Shown: positions 8,747 to 16,628 of the stretch, piece after piece
Layout of the letters: every line of letters begins with the position of its first letter
How positions within the stretch are numbered: position 1 is the first letter of the stretch
Source: JAICQM01 sp963781555
GTDB lineage: Bacteria > Chloroflexota > Limnocylindria > QHBO01
Direction of reading: 5' to 3'
DNA length: 64,000 nt
Assembly (NCBI GenBank): GCA_963781555.1
Contig: CAWAGB010000006.1
Coordinates: 744,001 to 808,000 of the forward strand
Program-made: the position numbers and the translations under genes
The notes under the pieces: model-generated
What the model was told of the DNA's origin: nothing
Databases searched by the model: none
What the model saw: the letters and a program-made list of their open reading frames with translations, nothing else

Positions 8747-9466
8747 ATGGCGAACCTGTCGATCACCTGGCTCGGGCACGGGGGCATCCTCTACCGGTCA
8801 CCGCGGGGCACGCACCTCTGGGTGGACCGATGGACCGGCGGCCCCACCTATCCCGACGCCCTGCGCGATGCGGAGCGCGTCGACGTGGTGGCGCCCACCC
8901 ACGGGCACTTCGACCACGTCGGCGAGAGCTGCCAGGAGATCATCGACCTGGTGGGCGCACACGATGGCGCCGCCGTGGTGTGCGGCCACGAGATGAGCCT
9001 CTTCCTGGGCGCACGTGGCGTCGCGGCCATCGGCATGAACAAGGGCGGCACCGTCGAGGCCGGCGGCGTGTCGCTGACCATGGTGCAGGCGGTCCATTCC
9101 GGTGGCGCCACCATCGGGACTGGCGAGGAGCAGGTGACGCGAGACCTCGGGTCGTGGGGCTGGGTGTTCAGCTTCGAGGACGGCACGGTCGTCTACCACA
9201 GCGGCGATACCGACCTGTTCGGCGACATGAACCTTGTCCGCGAGCGATTCGCGCCGTCGATCGCCGTCCTCCCTATCGGCGGTCACTACACCATGGGTCC
9301 GCGCGACGCGGCTCGCGCAGTGGAGATGCTCGGTGTGTCGACCGTCATCCCGGTGCACTACGGCACCTTCCCGATTCTCGCCGGGACACCGGATGAGCTG
9401 CGCCAGCACACGTCCGCGGAGGTGATCTCACTGGAGCCCGGCGAGGCCTGGCAGCAACCCGCCTAG
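8747..9466 (+). CDS. UPF0173-type metal-dependent hydrolase (UlaG-like metallo-beta-lactamase fold)
   Basis: This is a 239-aa cytoplasmic protein beginning ITWLGHGGILYRSPRG, with THGHFDHVGE (zinc ligands, about 51-60). YHSGDTDLFGDMNLVRE and a PVHYGTFPILAGTP tail follow, all features of the UPF0173 branch of the MBL superfamily. Length is standard. The reaction is not established for the family; UlaG relatives are lactonases. The start follows a GAGGAG Shine-Dalgarno sequence 7-12 bases upstream. It is separated from the preceding hydrolase by 64 bases without an obvious terminator. Confidence 0.88.
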   Translation: MANLSITWLGHGGILYRSPRGTHLWVDRWTGGPTYPDALRDAERVDVVAPTHGHFDHVGESCQEIIDLVGAHDGAAVVCGHEMSLFLGARGVAAIGMNKGGTVEAGGVSLTMVQAVHSGGATIGTGEEQVTRDLGSWGWVFSFEDGTVVYHSGDTDLFGDMNLVRERFAPSIAVLPIGGHYTMGPRDAARAVEMLGVSTVIPVHYGTFPILAGTPDELRQHTSAEVISLEPGEAWQQPA

Positions 9467-9480
9467 CGACGCGGCCGGCG

Positions 9481-10029
9481 TCATGCCCCAACGCGGAGGA
9501 CCGACTCGGTCACGATGTGCCCGATGAGCACCACTCCGAGGCCGAACGCCACCGCGGCCACGGCGAGGTTGGCCGCGCGGGCGCGAATCGCGATCCGCGC
9601 CTCCCCCTCGGTCACGTCGAGACGCACCAACGGCGCCAGCGCGACCGCCACGCCGAGCAGCGGGGCGAGCACCAGGTAGAGGTCCACCGGCCGCGCCGCG
9701 TCGACCGCCCGCATGAGCGGGTCGACCCACGCGGTCAGCGCCGTCGCTCCGAGCTCGTGGGCCAGCAGTGACAGGCCGACCGCCAGCGCGGTAGGCAGGA
9801 TCATGAGCGCAGCGATCACCGACCAGCGGCCGGGATGGCGCCACGCCGTTTCGAGCTTCACGGTCACTCCTCCGACGCGCAGGGCGCGCATCCATTCGCG
9901 CAGGCCACCGCGCGCCAGGTCGATCCAGATGCGCGGCCCGGCGCCCGTCTCCGCCAGCAGTGCGGCCAGCTCCTCGCCGTAGCGCGCGCGCCAGCTAGCC
10001 GGGTAGAGTCGCAGCAGGAGGCGGGTCAT
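9481..10029 (-). CDS. Membrane protein encoded with a PadR regulator
   Basis: This 182-aa protein has a cytoplasmic N-terminal segment (RLYPASWRARYGEELAALL) often seen in proteins paired with PadR regulators. About four hydrophobic segments follow (near 70-95, 115-132, 150-175). The ATG overlaps the padR stop by 4 bases, so the two are co-translated. This is the usual arrangement for a membrane target controlled by, or sensing for, its PadR partner. No catalytic motif is present. Confidence 0.75.
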   Translation of the reverse strand: MTRLLLRLYPASWRARYGEELAALLAETGAGPRIWIDLARGGLREWMRALRVGGVTVKLETAWRHPGRWSVIAALMILPTALAVGLSLLAHELGATALTAWVDPLMRAVDAARPVDLYLVLAPLLGVAVALAPLVRLDVTEGEARIAIRARAANLAVAAVAFGLGVVLIGHIVTESVLRVGA

Positions 10030-10316
10030 GCGCGTACCCGGTCCAGTCCGATGACGACGGTGCGATGCAGCTCCTGCAGCCGGCCCGCGAGCTCGCGCCG
10101 GCCGGCATCGGTCAGGCGATAGGGCCGTCGTCGCGCCTCGGCGGCGAGTGGCTCGATGAGGCCGCCATCCTCCAGGCGGGTGATTGCCCCGTAGAGGGTG
10201 CCCGGTCCGAGGCGCGTGCCGGCGAATCGGTCGATGTCGAGCAGCATCGCGTGGCCGTGACGTGGCCCGTCCGCCAGCGAGATGAGGACCAGGAGGCCGG
10301 GGTCGGAGACCGCCAT
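10026..10316 (-). CDS. PadR-family transcriptional regulator
   Basis: This is a compact 96-aa winged-helix protein. DPGLLVLISLADGPRHGHAML is the first helix pair, RLGPGTLYGAITRLEDGGLIE is the recognition helix region (GTLYxxxxRLExxGLI is diagnostic) and RRRPYRLTDAGRREL is the wing. It lacks the long C-terminal dimerisation domain of classic PadR and belongs to the short subfamily. It is probably an autorepressor: a strong palindrome built from CTACGT repeats lies directly upstream. It is coupled to the membrane protein downstream. Confidence 0.92.
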   Translation of the reverse strand: MAVSDPGLLVLISLADGPRHGHAMLLDIDRFAGTRLGPGTLYGAITRLEDGGLIEPLAAEARRRPYRLTDAGRRELAGRLQELHRTVVIGLDRVRA

Positions 10317-10325
10317 CAGCGCTCC

Positions 10326-10355
10326 CTACGTGCTACGTACTACGTCCCACGTAGT
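10326..10355. promoter_or_regulatory. Probable PadR operator: 7-bp-spaced CTACGT repeats ending in a perfect palindrome
   Basis: Three CTACGT copies start at 10326, 10333 and 10340, exactly 7 bases apart. The last forms a perfect inverted repeat, ACTACGT-CCC-ACGTAGT (10339-10355). The block sits 9-39 bases upstream of the padR start. On the minus strand a TTGACA (10370-10365) and a TATACT (10358-10353) lie at its upstream edge, so a bound dimer would cover the promoter. Autoregulation is inferred from position and family behaviour. Confidence 0.6.
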
Positions 10356-10366
10356 ATATGCACCTG

Positions 10367-11260
10367 TCAACCACGCCGCAGGTACCCCAGCTCGAAGGGA
10401 CGCGGCGCGAAGCCGAAGGCGCGTTCGAAGGCCCCGTCCCCCGCCACGTTGGGACGGCCGAGCGAGCGAATCTGATCATGGCTCACCGGAAAGACGGGCA
10501 GGACGCGATCCGTCACCGCGGTGAGGGCGCTGATCAGCGGCACCGGGACGTCGAGCTTCAGCCGCCGCTTTCCGGTGGCACTCATCACCCGGTCCACGAT
10601 CTGACGGTAGCTCACCTGTTCGGGACCGCCGAGCTCGTAGACCGATCCGGTGCGATCCGGATCGGTCACCGCCGCCGTCACCGCCCGAGCCAGGTCGTCG
10701 ACGTGGAGCGGCTGGAAGGTCTCGCGGCCGTGACCGGGGATGGCCACGATGCCCGGCGACCACCATGTGAGGGTGGTCTTGATGAGGTTGAAGAATCCAT
10801 CGCCCGGGCCGAAGAGCAGCGAGGGCCGGAATACCACCCAGTCGAGACCGCTCTCACGCACCAGCTGCTCCCCGCGAAACTTCGACGACAGGTACGCGAA
10901 CCTCGGCTCGCCGGTCACGCCCAGGGCCGACAGGTGCACGATGCGACCGACGCCGTTGGCGCGGGCTGCCTCAAGGACGCGCTCCACGCCACGGACGTTG
11001 ACGTTCTCGAAGGTCCGGCCGCCCGATTCGCGGGGGATGGCGACAAGGTGGACGACGATGTCGACGCCGCGCAGCGCCGCGGCGAGCCCGCGACCGCTCT
11101 CCACATCCGCTGCCCGCGTCTCCACCCCCGCGGGCCAATCGGGACGGCTCCTGCCGGCTCGGGACACGGCCACCACCGCGTGGCCGGCCTCCGCGAGGCG
11201 CGTCACGACGTGGCGGCCGACGAAGCCGGTGGCGCCGATCACGGCGACGGTGGTGGTCAT
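10367..11260 (-). CDS. NAD(P)-binding epimerase/dehydratase-like protein (extended SDR, complex I NDUFA9-like)
   Basis: This protein has about 297 residues with a Rossmann nucleotide-binding motif GATGFVG at the N-terminus. LSALGV and YLSSKFRGEQ follow (YxxxK catalytic pair), then FRPSLLFGPGDGF and a PLHVDDLARAV segment. This pattern is typical of atypical extended SDRs such as NDUFA9-like or hopanoid-associated sugar epimerase relatives. The substrate is unknown. ATG 11260 is favoured because AGAGG lies 8 bases upstream; an in-frame ATG at 11278 would add MPEAAT. Transcription continues toward padR, whose promoter overlaps the end of this gene. Confidence 0.85.
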   Translation of the reverse strand: MTTTVAVIGATGFVGRHVVTRLAEAGHAVVAVSRAGRSRPDWPAGVETRAADVESGRGLAAALRGVDIVVHLVAIPRESGGRTFENVNVRGVERVLEAARANGVGRIVHLSALGVTGEPRFAYLSSKFRGEQLVRESGLDWVVFRPSLLFGPGDGFFNLIKTTLTWWSPGIVAIPGHGRETFQPLHVDDLARAVTAAVTDPDRTGSVYELGGPEQVSYRQIVDRVMSATGKRRLKLDVPVPLISALTAVTDRVLPVFPVSHDQIRSLGRPNVAGDGAFERAFGFAPRPFELGYLRRG

Positions 11261-11471
11261 GGTGGCGGCCTCTGGCATGCGGTCCCAGTCTCAAGGCTTT
11301 TCTTGCTACTGTCAATGCGCACGTTTCGGAGCGGGCGCTAGCTTCGTTACGCAGATCATCCTCACCCGGATCACGCGCGCCCGTGGGCGGTGAAGCTGAC
11401 GGCGGATGGCAGGTTCCGATGCGAGGATCCTTGTCTATGGCAAGCATCACGCATCGCGGAGAGATTGGGGC

Positions 11472-11477
11472 TATCAT
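11472..11477 (+). promoter_or_regulatory. -10-like box (TATCAT) close to the ABC ATPase start
   Basis: TATCAT is 10 bases before ATG 11488 with no Shine-Dalgarno between, suggesting a leaderless or near-leaderless transcript. Confidence 0.3.
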
Positions 11478-11487
11478 CACCAGTCCC

Positions 11488-12421
11488 ATGGCGACGTCCC
11501 CCTCCCTTGTCCACGCCCGCGGCCTGACGAAGCGGTTCGGCGAGTTCACCGCCGTCGACGGCGTCGATTTCGACGTGCATCCCGGCGAGGCGTTCGGCTT
11601 CCTCGGCCCCAACGGTGCCGGGAAGACCAGCACCATGCGCATGATCGCGTGTGCCAGCCCGCTCAGCGACGGCACGCTCAGCGTCATCGGCATGGATCCG
11701 CGCACGCAGGCACGCGAGATCAAGGCGCGCCTCGGCGTGGTGCCGCAGATCGACAACCTCGACACCGAGCTCACCGTGCGCGAGAACCTGGAGATGTACG
11801 CCCGATACTTCGACATCCCCGGGCCCACGGCGCGCGAGCGAACGGACGAGCTGCTCGAGTTCGTGCAGCTGGACGAGCGCGCCAAGGACCAGGTAGAGCC
11901 GCTCTCCGGCGGCATGAAGCGCCGCCTCACCATCGCGCGCGCGCTCATCAACGAGCCGGACCTGGTGATCCTCGACGAGCCCACCACGGGGCTCGACCCG
12001 CAGGCGCGCCACCTGCTCTGGGACCGCCTCTATCGGCTCAAGCAGCGTGGCGCGACGCTCATCATCACGACCCATTACATGGACGAGGCGGAGCAGCTCT
12101 GCGATCGCCTGGTGGTGATGGACAAGGCCAAGATCGTCGCCGAGGGATCGCCCGCGCCAGCTCATCGACCAGTACAGCACCAAGGAGGTGCTCGAGCTGC
12201 GCATTGCCGACGATGTGCGTGCCAACCTGAACGGCGCGCTCGACGGGCTGGCGGACCGCATCGAGGAGCTGCCGGATCGACTCCTCCTCTACACCGACAA
12301 CGGCGAGCGGACGCTCGACCAGATCCACGAGCGCCGGATCCACATCACCGGCGCCTTCGTGCGGCGCTCGTCGCTGGAGGACGTCTTCCTGCGCCTGACC
12401 GGCCGCACCCTGGTCGACTAG
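11488..12421 (+). CDS. ABC transporter ATP-binding protein (drug-export type), +1 frameshift near 12152
   Basis: This ATPase has Walker A GPNGAGKTS (about 40-48), Q-loop VPQIDNLD, signature LSGGMKRR, Walker B LVILDEPTTGLDP and H-loop TTHYMDEAEQLC. That is the DrrA/NodI-type organisation for exporters with separate permeases. The main frame fails after VAEGSP; the family C-terminus (QLIDQYSTKEVLELRIADD to SLEDVFLRLTGRTL) continues one base later. Removing one C from the ccc at 12151-12153 gives SPRQLID and an intact protein of 310 aa, so a single inserted base explains the break. It forms a transporter with the two permeases that follow. Confidence 0.9.
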
Positions 12422-12431
12422 GAGCGCCCCG

Positions 12432-13212
12432 ATGACCGTCATCGCCGCATCCGGCCGCGTCTGGCAGCGGAACTGGCTCGTGCTACCGCCGCCTGTGGCA
12501 TCGCTCGCTGGCCTTCGGCTTCCTGCAGCCGGTGCTGTTCCTGACCGCCATGGGGGTGGGGATCGGCTCGCTGCTGGGAGCCGACGATCGGCCGGCCTTC
12601 GGCGGCTTCGAATACCTCCACTGGCTCGGCCCGGGGCTGATGGCCGCGATGTCGATGCAGACCGCGACCTTCGAGTCGACCTACCCGATCATGAACAAGA
12701 TCATGTGGGGCCGGAACTACGAGGCCATGCTGTCCACGCCGCTCGGTGTGCGCAGCATCGTCGGCGGCGAGCTTGCCTGGGTCGCATTCCGCATCGGCAG
12801 CCTGGCGACCGTCTTCCTGGTGGTGCTGCTCCTGTTCGGCATCGTCCGCACCCCGCTCGCCGTGCTCGCCGTGCCGGCCGCCATGCTGACCGGCCTGGCG
12901 TTCAGCGCGTGCCTGATGGCCTTCACCACGACGCAGAAGAACGACGTCGGCTTCTCGGCCATCTTCCGCTTCGTCATCAATCCCCTCTTCCTGTTCAGCG
13001 GCACGTTCTTCCCCCTCACCCAGCTGCCGGAGCCGCTCCGCATCGCCGCGTGGGCGACGCCGCTCTTCCACGGGGTCGAGCTCATCCGCGGCTCGGTGCT
13101 AGGGACCCTGGAGCTGCTGCCCGCGCTCGCCCACCTGGCGTACCTGGGCGTCATGCTCGCTGCTGGCGTGTACCTTGCCGGGCGCCTTCTCCAGCGCCGG
13201 ATGGCTGGCTGA
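12432..13212 (+). CDS. ABC-2 type permease, +1 frameshift near 12482
   Basis: After an N-terminal MTVIAASGRVWQRNWLV the frame is lost. Family sequence continues one base later with YRRLWHRSLAFGFLQPVLF and six hydrophobic segments, including NYEAMLSTPLG and the FLFSGTFFPL motif of ABC-2/DrrB permeases. Reading ctcgtgctac as ctcgtctac removes one G and restores 259 aa. The start is 10 bases after the ATPase stop, with CCCCG-ATG context. The closely similar permease next door suggests the exporter is a heterodimer of two permeases with the ATPase homodimer. Confidence 0.88.
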
Positions 13213-13216
13213 ACCC

Positions 13217-14038
13217 ATGACCGCCGTCACCCGTCCCTCCGCACCCGGCCCGCTGGCGGTCGCCTGGACCCGCATCTGGCGCGCCCGACGCCTCGTCGAG
13301 CGCAACATCATGGTCTACCGCCATCAGTGGATCATCATCATCTCGGGCGTCTTCGAGCCGATCTTCTACCTGCTGGGGATCGGCCTGGGCCTCGGCGGCA
13401 TCATCAAGACCGTGGAGCTCACCGACGGGCGCGTGATCTCGTACGTCGCGTTCGTGGCGCCTGCCCTGCTGGCCACCGCCGCCATGAACGGCGCCGTCTT
13501 CGAGACGATCTTCAACGTCTTCTTCAAGCTCAACTACGCCAAGACCTACGAAGGCGTCCTCGCCACCCCCATGGGCATCACCGAGATCGCGCTGGGCGAG
13601 ATGATCTGGGCGCTGCTGCGGGCCGCGCTGTACGCGGTGGCGATGTTCGTGATCATGTTCGTCGCCGGCCTGCTGCTCTCGCCGTGGGCGATCCTGATGG
13701 TCCCGGTCGCGCTGCTGGTGGCCGCCGCCTTCGCCGCGGCCGGCCTGGCGGGCACCTCCTACCTGCGCACGGTCAACGACTTCGACGTGCCGATGGGCCT
13801 CATCGTGGCGCCCATGTTCCTGTTCAGCGGCACCTTCTTCCCGATCAGCATCTACCCGCTGCCGATCCAGATCTTCATGGAGGCCACGCCGCTCTTCCAC
13901 TCGATCAGCCTCATCCGCGGCCTTTCGATCGGCGCGGTCGGGCTGCACCAGCTGTGGGACTTCGCCTACCTGGTCGCCTTCTTCGGCATCTGCCTGACCG
14001 TCGCGATGCGGCGCATGGAGCGCAAGCTCATCAAATAG
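13217..14038 (+). CDS. ABC-2 type permease
   Basis: This 273-aa integral membrane protein has about six TM helices and the ABC-2 permease signatures YEGVLATPMGI (coupling helix region) and FLFSGTFFPI. The N-terminal RRLVERNIMVYRHQWI is the amphipathic elbow helix. It is paralogous to the permease just upstream and starts 4 bases after its stop. Substrate is unknown; the family exports hydrophobic drugs, lipids or polysaccharides. It converges on the glpC end, with only 14 bases between. Confidence 0.92.
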   Translation: MTAVTRPSAPGPLAVAWTRIWRARRLVERNIMVYRHQWIIIISGVFEPIFYLLGIGLGLGGIIKTVELTDGRVISYVAFVAPALLATAAMNGAVFETIFNVFFKLNYAKTYEGVLATPMGITEIALGEMIWALLRAALYAVAMFVIMFVAGLLLSPWAILMVPVALLVAAAFAAAGLAGTSYLRTVNDFDVPMGLIVAPMFLFSGTFFPISIYPLPIQIFMEATPLFHSISLIRGLSIGAVGLHQLWDFAYLVAFFGICLTVAMRRMERKLIK

Positions 14039-14052
14039 CGGCTGCGGGCGGG

Positions 14053-15354
14053 CTACACGATCCGGCGCCACCGCGGATCGGCCGGCGCATCGGCGCGCCG
14101 GTAGGCCTCGGCCAGGATCTCCACCGGGTGACGGGTGCGCACGCCGCTCGACTGCTCGATCTGCCAGCGGCACGTCTCGGAGTCGCACGCCGCTTGCCTC
14201 GCCCCGCCCGCTGCCGCGGCGCGGACCTTGGCGAACAGCGGCGCGCCCACGTCCTGCGCAATCTGCCAGCGCTCGGCCTTCAACCCGTACGTGCCGGCCG
14301 CGCCGCAGCAATCGTGGTCCGAGTCCACGGCCCGCAGCCCCGGCACCAGGGCGAAGAGGTCCATCGCGGGCGTCCCGATGCCGTGCGACTTGAGCTGGCA
14401 GGGCGGATGGTAGGGCAGCTGCTCGTGCATCGGTCCGAAGGCGGTGTCGAGCGCGCCGTGGTCGTGCAGGTCGCTGAGGAGCTCGCAGATGTCCCAGGTT
14501 GCGTCGGCGACCGCCCGGGCGTCGGCGTCGTCGAGGTCCAGCATCTCGCGGTACTCCGCCTTCAGCGCGTGGGTGCAGGAGGTCGAGGTACCGACGATCT
14601 TCACCCCGGCCCGCGCGAGCTCAGCGAGGACGGCCAGGTTGCGTCGCGCCTTCGTGCGCGCCTGGTCGTACAGGCCGTTGCTGATGAACGGCAGCCCGCA
14701 GCACTCCTGCTTCGGGACGACCACGGTGAACCCGTTGCGCTCCAGGATCGCCACCGCGTCGTCCCCGACCCCGGGCTCGAAGCCGTTGACCGCGCAGCCA
14801 TGGAAGTAGGCAACGGTGCGGGCCGGATCCGCGCCAGCGGGCAGCGCGGTCAGGCCGCCGCGCTTCCGCCACAGCGACCCGAACGTGCGCCGCGCGAAGG
14901 GAGCCAGCGGCCCGCGCCGGTGTACGCCGAGCACCTTCTCCCCCAGCCAGCGCAGCAGCCGGTTGCGCAACCCGAAGTTGGCGAGCGGCGCCAACGGCAC
15001 GCCCAGGCGCGCCAGCAGGTCGGTGTCGCTGATGAGCCGATTTCGGAGGCTTGCGCCCCGCTGGCGCACGATCCCCGCTCGAGCGCGGTTGTTCGTCTCC
15101 GCGATGAGCACTCCCGCGGGGCAGGCGCGGGTGCAGATCCCGCAGCCGGAGCACAGGTCCACCGTCTGGTCGGGACTGTGCTGGTCGAGGGTCGGGCCGC
15201 GGAAGCGCTGCGCCTGGGGGCCGACGTACTTGGGGCCGGGGAAGGCATCGGTCACGCGCAGGACCGGGCACGCGGTCTGGCAGACGGTGCACTTGATGCA
15301 GGCGTCGGTGCTGAAGGCAGGGAACTCGCGCGCCGCGGCATCGTGGAAGGTCAC
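14053..15354 (-). CDS. glpC: Anaerobic glycerol-3-phosphate dehydrogenase subunit C (iron-sulfur, CCG domains)
   Basis: This 433-aa protein has two N-terminal 4Fe-4S motifs (CIKCTVCQTACP and CSGCGICTRACP). Two cysteine-rich CCG domains follow (QECCGLPF and DHDCCGAAGTYG) that bind a further Fe-S centre. GlpC anchors GlpAB at the membrane and passes electrons to the quinone pool. The start is GTG 15354, overlapping the glpB stop by 4 bases. It is last of the glycerol cluster. An alternative reading as another CCG-family subunit is unlikely given glpA and glpB in order. Confidence 0.94.
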   Translation of the reverse strand: MTFHDAAAREFPAFSTDACIKCTVCQTACPVLRVTDAFPGPKYVGPQAQRFRGPTLDQHSPDQTVDLCSGCGICTRACPAGVLIAETNNRARAGIVRQRGASLRNRLISDTDLLARLGVPLAPLANFGLRNRLLRWLGEKVLGVHRRGPLAPFARRTFGSLWRKRGGLTALPAGADPARTVAYFHGCAVNGFEPGVGDDAVAILERNGFTVVVPKQECCGLPFISNGLYDQARTKARRNLAVLAELARAGVKIVGTSTSCTHALKAEYREMLDLDDADARAVADATWDICELLSDLHDHGALDTAFGPMHEQLPYHPPCQLKSHGIGTPAMDLFALVPGLRAVDSDHDCCGAAGTYGLKAERWQIAQDVGAPLFAKVRAAAAGGARQAACDSETCRWQIEQSSGVRTRHPVEILAEAYRRADAPADPRWRRIV

Positions 15355-16628
15355 GCGGCGCCCTCCGCACGAACCGATGCGGCCGCGCCGGCGCGGCCGA
15401 GCACGCGCGCCGCGCGATGGGCGCTCGCCAGCGCCACCCCGTCGCCACAGCGCTCGTCGAGGTAGCGCATGCCCGCCAGCGCCGAGCCGATGACGTGGAC
15501 GTTGCGGGGGCCGCCGAGCGGGCGCAGCTCGTCATCGACCTCGATCCCCGCCGCCTCGATCGGCTGCGCGGCGAGCGGGGCGTCGGCAAACCAGCCGTCC
15601 ATGGGCGGGGCCGCCACCGGCAGCCCCAAGACGGTCTCGGTCAGGCGCCCGTCGGGGGTGGCGCGCATCCCGCCGCCTGCGATGCCACCGGTGGCCAGCA
15701 CGAACGCGCCGGCTACCAGGCGCAGGGTGCGTGACGCGGCCTCGGTATGAATGGCGGTCACCCGCTCTCCGCCGCGCTCCACGTCGACGACCGGGAAGCC
15801 CCACTGGAGGCGCCCGCCGCTGGCCAGGAAGCGTTGGCGCAGTGCTTCGAAGAGGCGCATCCCCGGCACGGATGGCGGCACGGACGGGATCTCGAACGGG
15901 GCACTGCCGAACACCGAGGCCAGCTCTGCGAGGACCCGCTGATGGTCGGCCAGCCCCAGCACGGCCGGCAGACCGACCCGCCAGCGTCCCTGCGGCACCG
16001 CGGCGGCGATGGCGCGCAGCGCACCGGGCCGCCAGGCGGCGTCATCGAAGAGCCGGGCCACCGTCAGGGCGTTGATGTTGTGGAGCGCCTCCAGGCCGGG
16101 AAGGCGCACCTCCGCGGCGCGGATCTCGGCCGGGCCGCCGTCCCATCCCGCGCGCTGCAGGTTGCGGGCGGCGTACGCCGGCCATGCGTCGCGGAAGCGA
16201 TCGAACCCGACCAGCAGCAGGCCGTTCCCATCCCACGGAAGGAGCGCCGCTGCCTGGGCGGCAGGGACGATGCTCGCGGGTCGCAGCGTGCCGACGGCGG
16301 TGGGCACGGGGCGCAGCGGATCGTCGAGGCTGCCGGCATGGCCGATTCCGGCGCCATCGAGCCGGGCCAGGTGGCGCTCGATGGCGAGCGTCACCTCATC
16401 GGCCAGTCGCGCGTAGGGGTGACCCGGCAGCGCTGCCAGGGTCCGCACTCCCGCGGCGGCCGTGGTGGCACCTCGGGGAGCGGCCACGTCCACCCCGCCA
16501 TGGGTCCAGTGGGTCGTCGCCATCCCCTCTGCGGCCAGGAAGACGCTCGCCCCCGCCTCCGCCAGCTCGACGGCGCAGGTGAGCCCCGCCAGGCCGGCGC
16601 CGATGACGACCACGTCAGCCGTCGGCAT
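15351..16628 (-). CDS. glpB: Anaerobic glycerol-3-phosphate dehydrogenase subunit B
   Basis: This 425-aa flavoprotein has an N-terminal dinucleotide-binding motif (VVVIGAGLAGLTCAVELAEAG) followed by THGGVDVA. A C-terminal FAD-binding strand region (VIGSALAGMRYLDERCGDGVAL) is also present. GlpB is the second flavin subunit of the GlpABC complex that oxidises sn-glycerol 3-phosphate to DHAP. It overlaps glpA by 14 bases and glpC by 4, so the three are expected to be made together. GACCG precedes the ATG. Confidence 0.93.
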   Translation of the reverse strand: MPTADVVVIGAGLAGLTCAVELAEAGASVFLAAEGMATTHWTHGGVDVAAPRGATTAAAGVRTLAALPGHPYARLADEVTLAIERHLARLDGAGIGHAGSLDDPLRPVPTAVGTLRPASIVPAAQAAALLPWDGNGLLLVGFDRFRDAWPAYAARNLQRAGWDGGPAEIRAAEVRLPGLEALHNINALTVARLFDDAAWRPGALRAIAAAVPQGRWRVGLPAVLGLADHQRVLAELASVFGSAPFEIPSVPPSVPGMRLFEALRQRFLASGGRLQWGFPVVDVERGGERVTAIHTEAASRTLRLVAGAFVLATGGIAGGGMRATPDGRLTETVLGLPVAAPPMDGWFADAPLAAQPIEAAGIEVDDELRPLGGPRNVHVIGSALAGMRYLDERCGDGVALASAHRAARVLGRAGAAASVRAEGAA

